Source: an uncultured Dorea sp.
Lineage (GTDB): Bacteria > Bacillota > Clostridia > Lachnospirales > Lachnospiraceae
NCBI GenBank assembly: GCA_910589275.1
Contig: CAJUTH010000022.1
Span: forward strand, 1-57,277
Reading direction: 5' to 3'
Length of the DNA: 57,277 nt
Shown: positions 8,643 through 17,582 of the stretch, in pieces
Position numbering within the stretch: position 1 is the stretch's first letter
Layout: each line of letters begins with the position of its first letter
Position numbers and translations under genes: made by a program
The notes under the pieces: model-generated
What the model saw: the letters and a program-made list of their open reading frames with translations, nothing else
Database searches by the model: none
What the model was told of the DNA's origin: nothing

Positions 8643-8688
8643 GATATTCCTAATTTTAACATATTGCGCCGCCGTTTCAAAGATAATA
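8643..8688 (-). promoter_or_regulatory. Promoter copy A, shared with 20926-20971
   Basis: On the minus strand TTGAAA (8675-8680) and TAAAAT (8653-8658) are 16 bp apart, reading toward the small membrane protein gene. The whole 46-bp stretch matches 20926-20971 at 40 positions, including a GC-rich spacer with GCGGCGCA. Such conservation beyond the promoter boxes suggests a shared regulator site or a common origin. Confidence 0.6.
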
Positions 8689-8708
8689 ATCATAAATGAA
8701 CATATTAT

Positions 8709-11222
8709 CTATTCCGATAATCTCCGTATTACTCCGATCACCCTCCCCGCGCTTTGTCGGATCGTTTCTTCCGAAAGCTTTCCTTCCTCGTAAGCCTTAC
8801 GGATATCCTCATCATCCATCGGATTCCCCGGCATAATGATATCATTCCCGGCGGCGGCGCACTGCCACGGTATGCTGCCGTCCTCCGGAACCGTCGTGTT
8901 CCAGTCGGATAGGATAATTCCCTCAAATCCCCATTCTTCGCGGGCAACTTTCGTACACAGCTCCCGGCTGTTTGCCGCGTGGACGCCGTTGACTAAATTA
9001 TAGGCGGACATCAAAGCCATGGGCCTGCTTTTCTTTACTGCAATTTCAAATCCACGCAGATAGATTTCCCTGAGAGCCCGCTCGGAGACGCGCACATTGA
9101 CTCCCATCCGGTTATCCTCCTGATTATTGCAGGCAAAATGCTTCCCCGTTACGCCGCATCCCTTACGGCTCTGGACTCCTTCTGTTACGGCTGCTGCCAT
9201 CATCCCCGCCAGCATCGGATCCTCCGAATAATATTCAAAATTGCGCCCGCACAGTGGATTCCTGTGAATGTTCATCCCCGGTGCCAGCCACAAGTCAACA
9301 TGGAACTCCTCCATCTCGGCGGCCACGGCCCTGCCGAATTCCCACATAAGCTCCACATCCCATGACTGGGCAAAGGCCGTCCCCACCGGAAATGCCGTGC
9401 AGAACTGATAATAGGTATCCGCATTGTCATGATGCCCGGTCTCCTCCAGAAATCCATTCTCCAGAGAGCCCAAAACGCCGACGCCATATACCGCTCCTGT
9501 CTCCCGGTCTGCCTCATAGCTCTGCCTGAGTCGCAGCCCCGCCGGGCCGTCCGCCATAATCAGAGACCGGATTCCATAAGTTTCTTCCAGCGCCTCTGTT
9601 GTCTCGCCGGCGGAGCCCGGAACCCGGATTCCCGCCGAGCCAAGGGTGCTGGCTCCCTGCGTAATATTTCCATATAAGAGCGGTATCAGTTCTGTGACGG
9701 CTGCGGACTCCGCCAAAGGATCCTGATACGTTGCTTTTTCTGTTCCCTGCGGTATCTGGCGGACCCATCCCCCATCTTTGCGATCACTCTCACAGGTATT
9801 CTTTTCCGCTTTATAAGGCTCGAATATCACCTCCGGAATCTTCTCCCGTTCCGCCCTTTTTTTCCATTCTTCCCTGATATTCCTGACCGTTTCGTCTGCG
9901 CAGATCTCCACCAATGCAGCGTCCGGAGAACAGACCGCCTTTGTCTCTTCCAAAACCGCCTGCTCCCGGATGGTAAGCCGCACAGCGGGCCGTAGGGATT
10001 CTGCATGCTCCCCAATCCAGATATCATAACTTCCCGCTTCTATATACCATGCATGCAACTGCTCCGAATAGCTGGCCAAGAACGACTGGTCTACAGAGAT
10101 TACCAGCTTCTGTGACTCCTGCGGTTTCAGACTTTCTGTCTTTGCAAATCCGATCAGCCTCTTAAACTCCTTTGTGCTCCCGGTCTGGGGCGGCAGGGCA
10201 TAAACCTGCACAACCTCCCTGCCCGGAAAAAGCTCCCCGGTATTTTTCACGAAAATCGTAAGGTCAAAGCCCGTACCTGTCCTCTTAATGTCTGCAAATT
10301 TCATGGAAAAAGAAGTATAAGAAAGCCCGAAACCAAAGGGAAACAAGGGTTTCTTTCCAAAGCTGTCAAAATACCGGTATCCCACATAAATCCCCTCCCG
10401 GTATTCCTCCGTTTCCAAATTCCCATTCAAATATCCAAAGCTCTCCGCCGAAGGATAATCCTCATAGCGCCTAGCCCAACTGGCCGTCAGCCTTCCTCCT
10501 GGCACAGCGCGGCCAAATAACACGTCCGCGGCTGCATATCCCCCTTCCTGCCCGGGCAGGGAAATATTCAAAACAGCCCTGATATTTCCCACATCCTCCA
10601 AAATATCTGTCAGCTCTATGGGCGCACCCACATTTAACACAAGAGCAACCGGAATTCCTCTCCGGTTCAGGAATAAAAGATCCTCCCGCTCCCGCCCGCT
10701 CAAATAGTAGTCTCCTTCTTCTTTCCTTCTGTCCTTGCCCTCGCCGGAAATGCGGCTGATTACATAGACCGCCGCCGAAGCTCCTTCCAAGTCTTCCTCT
10801 GTGATCCGCCGCCCCTCCGGCAGTGCAAATGGATTGGCCGCATAGGCGTCAAAAGGATTTGCGACACGCTGCGCCGCTCTCAGAATCCTCTCCTTCCACA
10901 CCATCCTCGCATCCTCATAACATCTCTCATAATCCTCAAGCCAGTTACCGCTGGTAATCTGCGCTCCGGCATCCTTTATTCCCTGATAAATGGAGCTGCT
11001 GCCCCTGTTATTCACATCCCCGGAGCCGGTGCCCCCCTTGATTGTCCGGACTGCGCCTCCTCCAAAAAGCGCGATGGGTTCTTCTATATTTAAGGGGAGC
11101 ATTCCTTCATTCTTCATAAGCACCATCCCCTCTGCGGCTGCCCGTCTTGCAAACCTGCGGTGCGCCAGCTCCCGCTTAGAGAGAGTTCTATCCAATGTAC
11201 CGCTGTATATCTGATTTACCAT
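8709..11222 (-). CDS. Domain-permuted GH3 beta-glucosidase
   Basis: An 837-residue cytosolic glycoside hydrolase with the GH3 domains in swapped order. The alpha/beta sandwich (KGGTGSGDVN at about 81-90) comes first, a fibronectin-III-like domain follows (KNTGELFPGREVVQVYA, about 330-400), and the (beta/alpha)8 barrel comes last (about 510-830). The catalytic nucleophile is Asp773 in ILSDWN, and KHFACNNQE is the barrel's substrate-binding Lys-His motif. This circular order is known from Butyrivibrio and Ruminococcus beta-glucosidases. No signal peptide is present, so it should act on imported oligosaccharides. It follows the sugar importer on the same strand, after a terminator hairpin. The best start is the ATG at 11222, preceded by AGGAGG. 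Exact linkage specificity cannot be read from sequence. Confidence 0.92.
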   Translation of the reverse strand: MVNQIYSGTLDRTLSKRELAHRRFARRAAAEGMVLMKNEGMLPLNIEEPIALFGGGAVRTIKGGTGSGDVNNRGSSSIYQGIKDAGAQITSGNWLEDYERCYEDARMVWKERILRAAQRVANPFDAYAANPFALPEGRRITEEDLEGASAAVYVISRISGEGKDRRKEEGDYYLSGREREDLLFLNRRGIPVALVLNVGAPIELTDILEDVGNIRAVLNISLPGQEGGYAAADVLFGRAVPGGRLTASWARRYEDYPSAESFGYLNGNLETEEYREGIYVGYRYFDSFGKKPLFPFGFGLSYTSFSMKFADIKRTGTGFDLTIFVKNTGELFPGREVVQVYALPPQTGSTKEFKRLIGFAKTESLKPQESQKLVISVDQSFLASYSEQLHAWYIEAGSYDIWIGEHAESLRPAVRLTIREQAVLEETKAVCSPDAALVEICADETVRNIREEWKKRAEREKIPEVIFEPYKAEKNTCESDRKDGGWVRQIPQGTEKATYQDPLAESAAVTELIPLLYGNITQGASTLGSAGIRVPGSAGETTEALEETYGIRSLIMADGPAGLRLRQSYEADRETGAVYGVGVLGSLENGFLEETGHHDNADTYYQFCTAFPVGTAFAQSWDVELMWEFGRAVAAEMEEFHVDLWLAPGMNIHRNPLCGRNFEYYSEDPMLAGMMAAAVTEGVQSRKGCGVTGKHFACNNQEDNRMGVNVRVSERALREIYLRGFEIAVKKSRPMALMSAYNLVNGVHAANSRELCTKVAREEWGFEGIILSDWNTTVPEDGSIPWQCAAAGNDIIMPGNPMDDEDIRKAYEEGKLSEETIRQSAGRVIGVIRRLSE

Positions 11223-11245
11223 AATTTCTTTTCCTCCTATATTAT

Positions 11246-11270
11246 AAAAAGGCGGCCGTCAGCCGCCTTT
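11246..11270 (-). terminator. Terminator between sugar importer and GH3
   Basis: AAAGGCGGC (11248-11256) pairs with GCCGCCTTT (11262-11270) around a 5-nt loop. On the minus strand a run of T follows. It closes the importer operon just upstream of the GH3 ribosome binding site, so GH3 expression depends on read-through or on processing. Confidence 0.8.
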
Positions 11271-11277
11271 CCATTCC

Positions 11278-12123
11278 CTATTCCTTCACGCCTCCAAGGG
11301 TCACGCCCGCGATAATAAACTTGGAAAGGATCAGATATACAATGATGATTGGCACAATCGCCACAAGGATCATGGTGTAAATCTTACCCATATCAAAGTT
11401 CATATAATCCGCTCCGCGGAGTGTAGCAATCAGGATCGGCACTGTCATTTTTTCTTTTGACTGGATGACCAGCGCCGGAACGAAATAATTATTCCATGAA
11501 CCGACAAATGAGAAGATCGCCTGTACTGCGATCGCCGGTTTCATAATAGGGAGTACGATCCGGTTAAATGTCATAAACTCTCCGGAGCCGTCGATTCTTG
11601 CCGCCTCGACAAGGGATAGCGGAAGGGACGACTGCAGGTAGCTGTACATAAAGTAAAATACCGACGGAGACGCAATCGATGGGATAATCAGCGGGAGCAA
11701 GGAGTCATACATTCCCATATTCGTGATTAAGCGCAGAAACCCCATTGCCGTTACCTGCGTTGGCATAACAAGGATTGCCATGATAAATGTAAAAGCAACC
11801 TTCTTTAATTTAAAGTTATACGCATACAAGCCGTAAGCCGTAAGCGCTGAAAAATAAGTACAGATTGCCGCAGAACATCCGGAAACGATCAAACTGTTCA
11901 AAATACCTTTGAACATAGGGAATGTTCCGTCATTGGCAACATTTTTCAGGTTCTCAAGCAAATAGGCGCCCGGCAAGGCCGAAAACCCCTTCTGCAGATC
12001 CGAATGCGATCTTGTTGCATTGACAATCAGAATATAGAAGAAAAATAGGCACATAAATGACAGGATAACCAATACGACATGTGCAACTATACTCCGCAAA
12101 TGATTTGGCTGTTTTGATTTCAT
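11278..12123 (-). CDS. Sugar ABC importer permease, MalG/UgpE type
   Basis: A 281-residue inner-membrane permease of the CUT1 carbohydrate uptake family with six TM segments. The ATPase-docking EAA loop reads EAARIDGSGEFMTFNRIVLP at about residues 187-206. The short N-terminal segment and C-terminal GGVKE are normal for MalG-like proteins. It lies 4 bp downstream of the MalF-like permease gene and shares the transcript with the substrate-binding protein. With GH3 and two GH94 enzymes next door it probably carries beta-gluco-oligosaccharides. Confidence 0.92.
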   Translation of the reverse strand: MKSKQPNHLRSIVAHVVLVILSFMCLFFFYILIVNATRSHSDLQKGFSALPGAYLLENLKNVANDGTFPMFKGILNSLIVSGCSAAICTYFSALTAYGLYAYNFKLKKVAFTFIMAILVMPTQVTAMGFLRLITNMGMYDSLLPLIIPSIASPSVFYFMYSYLQSSLPLSLVEAARIDGSGEFMTFNRIVLPIMKPAIAVQAIFSFVGSWNNYFVPALVIQSKEKMTVPILIATLRGADYMNFDMGKIYTMILVAIVPIIIVYLILSKFIIAGVTLGGVKE

Positions 12124-12127
12124 ACCT

Positions 12128-13090
12128 CTATCTCCTTCCTTCTTTTTTCGCCAGTTTCTTTGCCTTCTTAGCAGCAGCCTTTGAGCCGTCCGGGTCGTCG
12201 TTCATGGTCATCCGGTATACAAAGAAGCACAGGATACCGCTGACAATAAACAGGTATACCGACAAGGCGCCGGCCATACCGTAATTCCGGCTCTTTAGAT
12301 GGCTGTTCAGGAACATGATCAGCGTCATGGACGTACGGTCCGGGCTTCCCTGTCCGTTTGTCAGGATCTGCGGAACGTCAAACATCTGCAGGCCGCCTAT
12401 GATTGCCGTAATCAATGTGTACGCAAGAATTGGCCGTATCTGCGGAAGCGTAATATAGAAAAATCTCTGGAAGCTGTTGCAGCCGTCCAGCTCCGACGCC
12501 TCGAAGATGTCAGGGCTGATACCCATGATCGCCGCCATCAGCATAATCGTTGAATTTCCAAACCACATCAGGAAGTTCATGAACCCAACCAGAGACCGGG
12601 TTCCCAGAACGGAGCCAAGGAAGTCAATGGGCTTGCTGATCAGTCCTATAGACATCAGGATCCCGTTTACCGGGCCATTGGTCGAGAACATAGTAAAAAA
12701 TAACATGGCAAACGCAGACGCCATAATCAGGTTCGGCAGGTAGATAACCACCTTAAAAAACTGTGTTCCATGGATCTTTAAACGCGCGTCTACAAACCAC
12801 TCCGCAAGCACCAGAGCTATGACAATCTGGGGGATAAATCCTATAATCCACAGAATCATAGTGTTTGCCGCATACTTCAGCATATCCGAGCCAAGAAGGC
12901 TGATATAGTTGGCCATTCCCACAAAGTTAGGCCCGATTTCTTTAATTCCCGAACGGTAATATTCAAAAAAACTGTACCGGATGGTATCTATTAAAGGAAT
13001 AAAAGAAAAAATGAAAAAACTGATAAAAAATGGAAGGATAAAAAGGTATCCCCATTTTGAATAATCTACTTTTTTATTTTTCTGCTTCAT
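12128..13090 (-). CDS. Sugar ABC importer permease, MalF/UgpA type
   Basis: A 320-residue partner permease with six or seven TM helices. Its EAA loop is EASELDGCNSFQRFFYITLP at about 202-221. A highly basic C-terminal tail (KAAAKKAKKLAKKEGRR) follows the last helix. It forms a heterodimer with the MalG-like protein. No ATP-binding gene is present in the locus; CUT1 importers of Firmicutes often share a distant MsmX-type ATPase. Confidence 0.92.
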   Translation of the reverse strand: MKQKNKKVDYSKWGYLFILPFFISFFIFSFIPLIDTIRYSFFEYYRSGIKEIGPNFVGMANYISLLGSDMLKYAANTMILWIIGFIPQIVIALVLAEWFVDARLKIHGTQFFKVVIYLPNLIMASAFAMLFFTMFSTNGPVNGILMSIGLISKPIDFLGSVLGTRSLVGFMNFLMWFGNSTIMLMAAIMGISPDIFEASELDGCNSFQRFFYITLPQIRPILAYTLITAIIGGLQMFDVPQILTNGQGSPDRTSMTLIMFLNSHLKSRNYGMAGALSVYLFIVSGILCFFVYRMTMNDDPDGSKAAAKKAKKLAKKEGRR

Positions 13091-13120
13091 AAACTGTCAT
13101 TCCTTTCTTACTCAGGTATC

Positions 13121-13148
13121 CTGCGGGGCGGGAATTGCCGCCCCGCAG
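13121..13148 (-). other. Intercistronic hairpin between binding-protein and permease genes
   Basis: An 11-bp perfect GC-rich stem (CTGCGGGGCGG / CCGCCCCGCAG) with a 6-nt loop lies between the binding-protein stop and the permease start. There is no T-run. It fits a stabilising or attenuating hairpin that keeps the binding protein more abundant than the permeases, as in mal operons. Confidence 0.65.
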
Positions 13149-13160
13149 ATAGTTCCTCTT

Positions 13161-14558
13161 TTACTCTGGCCACTGAACCTCGGTAATATCCGGATAACGC
13201 TCTATAATCGCCGTCTCAAAGTTGCTCTTTGCCTTATCGTAGTCAACTTTACCCTGTAAGTAATCGCTGAAGGAATTCTGGATCAGCTCCACACATCCCT
13301 GATCATAAGCAGATAGCGGCGCAATTTCAATGTTCTCTGCAACCGGCGCAAAATATGTAAATGCATTCTGTCCGCCAAGGAACTCTGACGCGAAGGAATC
13401 ATCCTTTGCCGCCGCCTGCATGCCGCTTACCGTATTCGTGAAATCAGAATACTCCTTGGAAATCTTCAGCAGATTGTCTTTATCTACCGTTACCGCAAGG
13501 ATAATATCCTTTACATGCTCCGCATTATCCGTTCCGGTACATGCATGGACATAGGAACCGCCCCAGTTGTATTCCTGCGGAGGATTGGTAACGCCCCATA
13601 CGCCGTCGTCGCCGTCCCAGTTCGGCTCTAAGGTAAAATCAATGCCCCATGCCGGGAACAGGAAGGCAAAAACCTTAGACGCAGAACCCATAGCCTTATT
13701 CCAGTCATCGTTCCACTGTCCCTTAACATTCTTATCCAGATATTCTGCATCCAGCCATTCTTTGGAATCATTGACCCAGTCCATAATCTTCTGGTCAACC
13801 TTAATGGTTGTCTCGCCGGGGCTTACCCATGACTCGCTGATGCTGTTACCATAGAGACGGAAAGTATCCGCATAAGAAGAAAAGGTATAGTAGCCTTTCG
13901 CCTTCAATTCTGCCGCAGTCGTCTTCATCGTATCCCAATCCTTCACCTTCTGTCCGATCTCCTCCGGATCGTCTGTCCCGAATACCTCTTTGGCAATATC
14001 CCGGCGGTATACCAGAAGTCCCGGGCAGCACTGCCATGTAGAACCCCTCTGGACGCCGTCCACATCAGAAGCCGTTACCTTGGTAAATTCATACTGATCT
14101 GCCAGCTCCTTATCCGGGTCAATTCCCAGATCCGTAAGAGGCATTGCCGCGTCTGCATCCTTATCTGTGTATTTATTTACATAGTCCGTTTCTGACAGGA
14201 AAATATCTACCTTATCATCTGCGGCCGCGTCCGCCTGCTTCATCAGAGCCTCGTCCAGCTTCTGCTGGTATACGCCGTCCTGATTTGGATTAATGATCCA
14301 GTGGATCTCCGTGCCGTCGTTTAAGGTAGTCACCGTTCCATCGGAAGACGTCTCCTTTACTTCCGGATAAACCGCCTCCACGCGCTCACGAAATTCATCG
14401 TTCCAACTGTAAATATTGATAACCTTTCCCTCTTCGCCGTCCGCTGCTCCTCCAGAACCGGAATCTCCAGAACCGGAATCCGATGATTTCCCACAGCCCG
14501 CCGCCATGCCTGCCGCCATTGCCGCAATGAGTAACATACTAACTACTCTCTTTTTCAT
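13161..14558 (-). CDS. Sugar-binding lipoprotein of the ABC importer
   Basis: A 465-residue extracellular solute-binding protein of family 1. Residues 1-24 are a lipoprotein signal, MKKRVVSMLLIAAMAAGMAA, followed by GCGKSS. The Cys would be lipidated. A low-complexity Gly/Ser linker (SDSGSGDSGSGGAADGEE) then leads into the two-lobed fold (VINIYSWNDEFRERV). The start at 14558 has GGAGG ten bases upstream; the longer frame to 14684 is upstream DNA. It is first in the importer operon, with a palindrome over the -10 box. Confidence 0.92.
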   Translation of the reverse strand: MKKRVVSMLLIAAMAAGMAAGCGKSSDSGSGDSGSGGAADGEEGKVINIYSWNDEFRERVEAVYPEVKETSSDGTVTTLNDGTEIHWIINPNQDGVYQQKLDEALMKQADAAADDKVDIFLSETDYVNKYTDKDADAAMPLTDLGIDPDKELADQYEFTKVTASDVDGVQRGSTWQCCPGLLVYRRDIAKEVFGTDDPEEIGQKVKDWDTMKTTAAELKAKGYYTFSSYADTFRLYGNSISESWVSPGETTIKVDQKIMDWVNDSKEWLDAEYLDKNVKGQWNDDWNKAMGSASKVFAFLFPAWGIDFTLEPNWDGDDGVWGVTNPPQEYNWGGSYVHACTGTDNAEHVKDIILAVTVDKDNLLKISKEYSDFTNTVSGMQAAAKDDSFASEFLGGQNAFTYFAPVAENIEIAPLSAYDQGCVELIQNSFSDYLQGKVDYDKAKSNFETAIIERYPDITEVQWPE

Positions 14559-14618
14559 TTTGAAAAATCCTCCTTCTATATATTCTGCGAAACATACGCT
14601 TTCGCTTTTGTTACACGC

Positions 14619-14647
14619 ATTATATCCAAATATTTTTTTTGGATATA
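14619..14647 (-). promoter_or_regulatory. Promoter and operator of the sugar importer operon
   Basis: On the minus strand a TATAAT box occupies 14619-14624, 61 bp upstream of the start codon, with only a weak -35 region at 14642-14647. A 9-bp inverted repeat, ATATCCAAA (14622-14630) and TTTGGATAT (14638-14646), covers the spacer and touches the -10 box. This is a good candidate repressor site for sugar control. Confidence 0.6.
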
Positions 14648-14688
14648 CTATAGATTTTACAAAAATATCAAATCCATGACACATTTTT

Positions 14689-14700
14689 GGCTGGCCAGCC
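14689..14700. promoter_or_regulatory. 12-bp palindrome in the divergent sugar-locus intergenic region
   Basis: GGCTGGCCAGCC is a perfect palindrome roughly midway between the importer and GH94 genes. A further AGCC follows downstream. It could be a second regulator site acting on the GH94 side; nothing else supports this. Confidence 0.3.
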
Positions 14701-14827
14701 TCTATAACCAGCCGAAAGCTGATATATTAGGTCATGATTCTGATATTTTTCACACGTTTCTTATTTTCTTCCTATGGGATTTCTTCTATGATGTCTACTA
14801 TATAAAAAAGTAGAAAGGAGTACGTCA

Positions 14828-17527
14828 TTGAACCATATAACATTTATTGACGAACACGGCAGCTTTCTTTTGAAGCAGCCGGAACATACAAGCTATCTAT
14901 ATTTTCCTCTTGCCTCGGAGGCCGGATTAAAAAGCGCGGTCACGCCGAATCTGGGCGGCGATGCGAAAATCGATCAGGAAACCTTCTTATTGGAACCGGT
15001 AAGCTCTGAAAACCTGCACAGCAGCCGTTCCACCCGCAACTTCTGGCTAAGCGCAGACGGAATGGATGCATATTCGGCCGCCGGCTCCTCCGCAGAACAG
15101 GAAGCCGCAGAATTTTCAGAAAAGCAGGATGAGAGCGAACTGACAGCAGGATTTATGTGGCAGACCCTGAAACGGTCATCCAAAATCTATCCTATTACCA
15201 CCGCTGTTACTTCTTTTATCCCAAAGGACGATAATGTGGAAATTTTGTATGTAACCGTGAAAAATCAATCAGAGAATATACAGGAATTAACCGCCTTTGC
15301 AGCGATCCCCATTTACGGACGCAGCGCCGACAACATCCGGGACCACAGGAACGTGACTTCCATGCTCCACCGGATCAGCACAGATAAAAACGGAGTGTAT
15401 GTCTGCCCCACCATGTCTTTTGACGAAAAGGGACACCGGCCCAATAAACAGATCTATTATGTAATGGGCTGCATGGGGGACGGCCAGCCGCCGGAAAGCT
15501 TTTATCCTACGGTAGAGGACTTTCTGGGAGAAGGCGGAACCTTCACCCATCCCCGGGCTGTATACGAACAACGCCCCGGAGTCCCGGCCTTTCAGAGCGC
15601 CGCCGGAAAAGAAGCCATGGGAGCCTTCCGATTTCCACCGGTTTCCCTTGCTCCCGGCGAAAAAACAGACTATATTGTCCTTCTCGGCACAGAATGCAAC
15701 GGAAAAGCTGTTTCCGGCATTTTTGAAAAATACAATACTGCAGGCAAGGTACGGCAGGCCTTTGAATCCACTAAGTCCTACTGGCAGAATCAAGTTGCCG
15801 CCAGCATCCATACCGGGAAACCGGATTTTGACCGGCTGATGAAATGGGTCTGCTTCCAGCCCTTCCTGCGCCGGTTATTCGGCTGCTCCTTCCTCCCCCA
15901 CCATGACTACGGCCGAGGCGGCAGGGGATGGAGGGATCTGTGGCAGGACTGCCTGTCCCTGCTCTTATTGGATCCCGGCAAAGTCGGGCAAATGATCGCT
16001 ATGAATTACGGAGGCGTCCGTATAGACGGAACCAACGCCACCATCATCGGGGACGGCGACGGCAATTTCATTGCCGACCGAAATGGAATCGCCCGGGTGT
16101 GGATGGACCATGCCTTCTGGCCGCTGATCACTACCAAGCTCTATATTGACCAGACGGGGGATATCGAGATCCTAACTAAGCAGGTTTCTTATTTTAAGGA
16201 CGCGCAGTCCATGCGCGGAACAAAAAACGACGAGCTATGGAATCCGGTGCAGGGTAACCGGCAGCTTACGGAAACTGACGCAGTCTATACCGGAACAATC
16301 TTAGAACATCTGCTTCTCCAGCAGCTTACCGCCTTTTACGAGGTCGGGGACCATAATATTTACCGGCTCCGGGGTGCCGACTGGAACGACGCTCTGGATA
16401 TGGCTTCCGAGCAGGGGGAAAGCGTTGCCTTCACCTGCGCCTACGCGGGCGGCCTCCTTGAACTTGCCGCAATGCTCCGGCTTCTTGAGGCCCGCTCCTG
16501 CGCTCCCGAGGCTGAATTTCTGGAGGAAACCGCCATCCTGCTGGAGCATGATACGGACAGCTTTTCCGATATCGGAAGAAAGAAAAACATCCTCGAAGAA
16601 TACGCCAGCCGGTGCAGGCATACGGTCAGCGGCAGACACATAAAGCTCTCCCTTTCAAAGCTTGCCGAAAATCTGACCCGGAAAGCAGACTGGCTTATGG
16701 ATCATATCAGAACTCAGGAATGGATTGAGGCCGGCAGCAGCGAAGGATGGTTTAACAGCTATTATGATAATCACGGCCGCGCTGTTGAAGGCTTTCACAA
16801 TGGCCATGTACGGATGATGCTGACTGGGCAGGTATTCGCTATTATGAGCGGAACCGCCAAAGATGACCACATCAAAAAAATAATGGTGGCAGCCGACCGC
16901 TACCTATATCACAAGGAAACCGGCGGCTACCGGCTGAATACGGATTTTCACGAACTGAAATTCGATATGGGCCGTATGTTTGGATTTGCCTATGGCGAAA
17001 AAGAAAACGGAGCCGTATTCTCCCATATGACGGTAATGTATGCCAACGCCCTGTACCGCCGGGGATTTGTGCGGGAAGGCTGGAAAGCCCTAAAAACCCT
17101 TGCCGATACGGCCCTTGATTTTGAGACCAGCCGCATCTATCCCGGAATCCCGGAATATTTCCGCCTAGACGGGCGGGGGATGTATCAGTACCTGACCGGC
17201 GCGGCAAGCTGGTATATGCTGACCATGATCACAGAGGTGTTTGGCGTCCGGGGAGAAGCAGGCGATCTGGTTCTGTATCCTAAGCTTCTGGCCTGCCAGT
17301 TTGATGAAGCGCAGACAGCCTCTATCGCCGTCCCCTTTGCGGATAAGAACTTCCTCATTACATATAGAAACACAAAAGGCAAAGATTACGGAACCTACCG
17401 TATCGGCTCCGCCCGGTGCGATGGGACAGAACTTGCGGGAGCTGGAGAGGAATTTATCAAACTTCCCAGAAAAAAGCTTACCTCACTGTCAGACGGCGCG
17501 CACACCATTGCGGTAGAATTGGTATGA
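14828..17527 (+). CDS. GH94-family glycoside phosphorylase (larger, about 900 residues)
   Basis: An 899-residue cytosolic phosphorylase that should split a beta-linked gluco-disaccharide with phosphate to give a sugar 1-phosphate, saving ATP. It has the GH94 order: an N-terminal beta-sandwich, a helical linker, then an (alpha/alpha)6 barrel. The signature HDYGRGGRGWRDLWQD lies near 358-373 and the catalytic acid motif ADWND at 517-521. Motif style and length recall laminaribiose-type GH94 enzymes more than cellobiose phosphorylase, but specificity is uncertain. The start is a TTG with AAAGGAG seven bases upstream. It is divergent from the importer operon and 55 bp upstream of the second GH94 gene. 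Confidence 0.85.
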   Translation: MNHITFIDEHGSFLLKQPEHTSYLYFPLASEAGLKSAVTPNLGGDAKIDQETFLLEPVSSENLHSSRSTRNFWLSADGMDAYSAAGSSAEQEAAEFSEKQDESELTAGFMWQTLKRSSKIYPITTAVTSFIPKDDNVEILYVTVKNQSENIQELTAFAAIPIYGRSADNIRDHRNVTSMLHRISTDKNGVYVCPTMSFDEKGHRPNKQIYYVMGCMGDGQPPESFYPTVEDFLGEGGTFTHPRAVYEQRPGVPAFQSAAGKEAMGAFRFPPVSLAPGEKTDYIVLLGTECNGKAVSGIFEKYNTAGKVRQAFESTKSYWQNQVAASIHTGKPDFDRLMKWVCFQPFLRRLFGCSFLPHHDYGRGGRGWRDLWQDCLSLLLLDPGKVGQMIAMNYGGVRIDGTNATIIGDGDGNFIADRNGIARVWMDHAFWPLITTKLYIDQTGDIEILTKQVSYFKDAQSMRGTKNDELWNPVQGNRQLTETDAVYTGTILEHLLLQQLTAFYEVGDHNIYRLRGADWNDALDMASEQGESVAFTCAYAGGLLELAAMLRLLEARSCAPEAEFLEETAILLEHDTDSFSDIGRKKNILEEYASRCRHTVSGRHIKLSLSKLAENLTRKADWLMDHIRTQEWIEAGSSEGWFNSYYDNHGRAVEGFHNGHVRMMLTGQVFAIMSGTAKDDHIKKIMVAADRYLYHKETGGYRLNTDFHELKFDMGRMFGFAYGEKENGAVFSHMTVMYANALYRRGFVREGWKALKTLADTALDFETSRIYPGIPEYFRLDGRGMYQYLTGAASWYMLTMITEVFGVRGEAGDLVLYPKLLACQFDEAQTASIAVPFADKNFLITYRNTKGKDYGTYRIGSARCDGTELAGAGEEFIKLPRKKLTSLSDGAHTIAVELV

Positions 17528-17582
17528 TGTTTCCAAACCGCCCCTCATTTACAATCAACTATGGAAAGGATAAAAAACTAAT

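Noticed and set aside
13121..13148. A terminator between the binding-protein and permease genes
   Set aside because: The stem is strong but no T-run follows on either strand, so a stability hairpin is the better reading.
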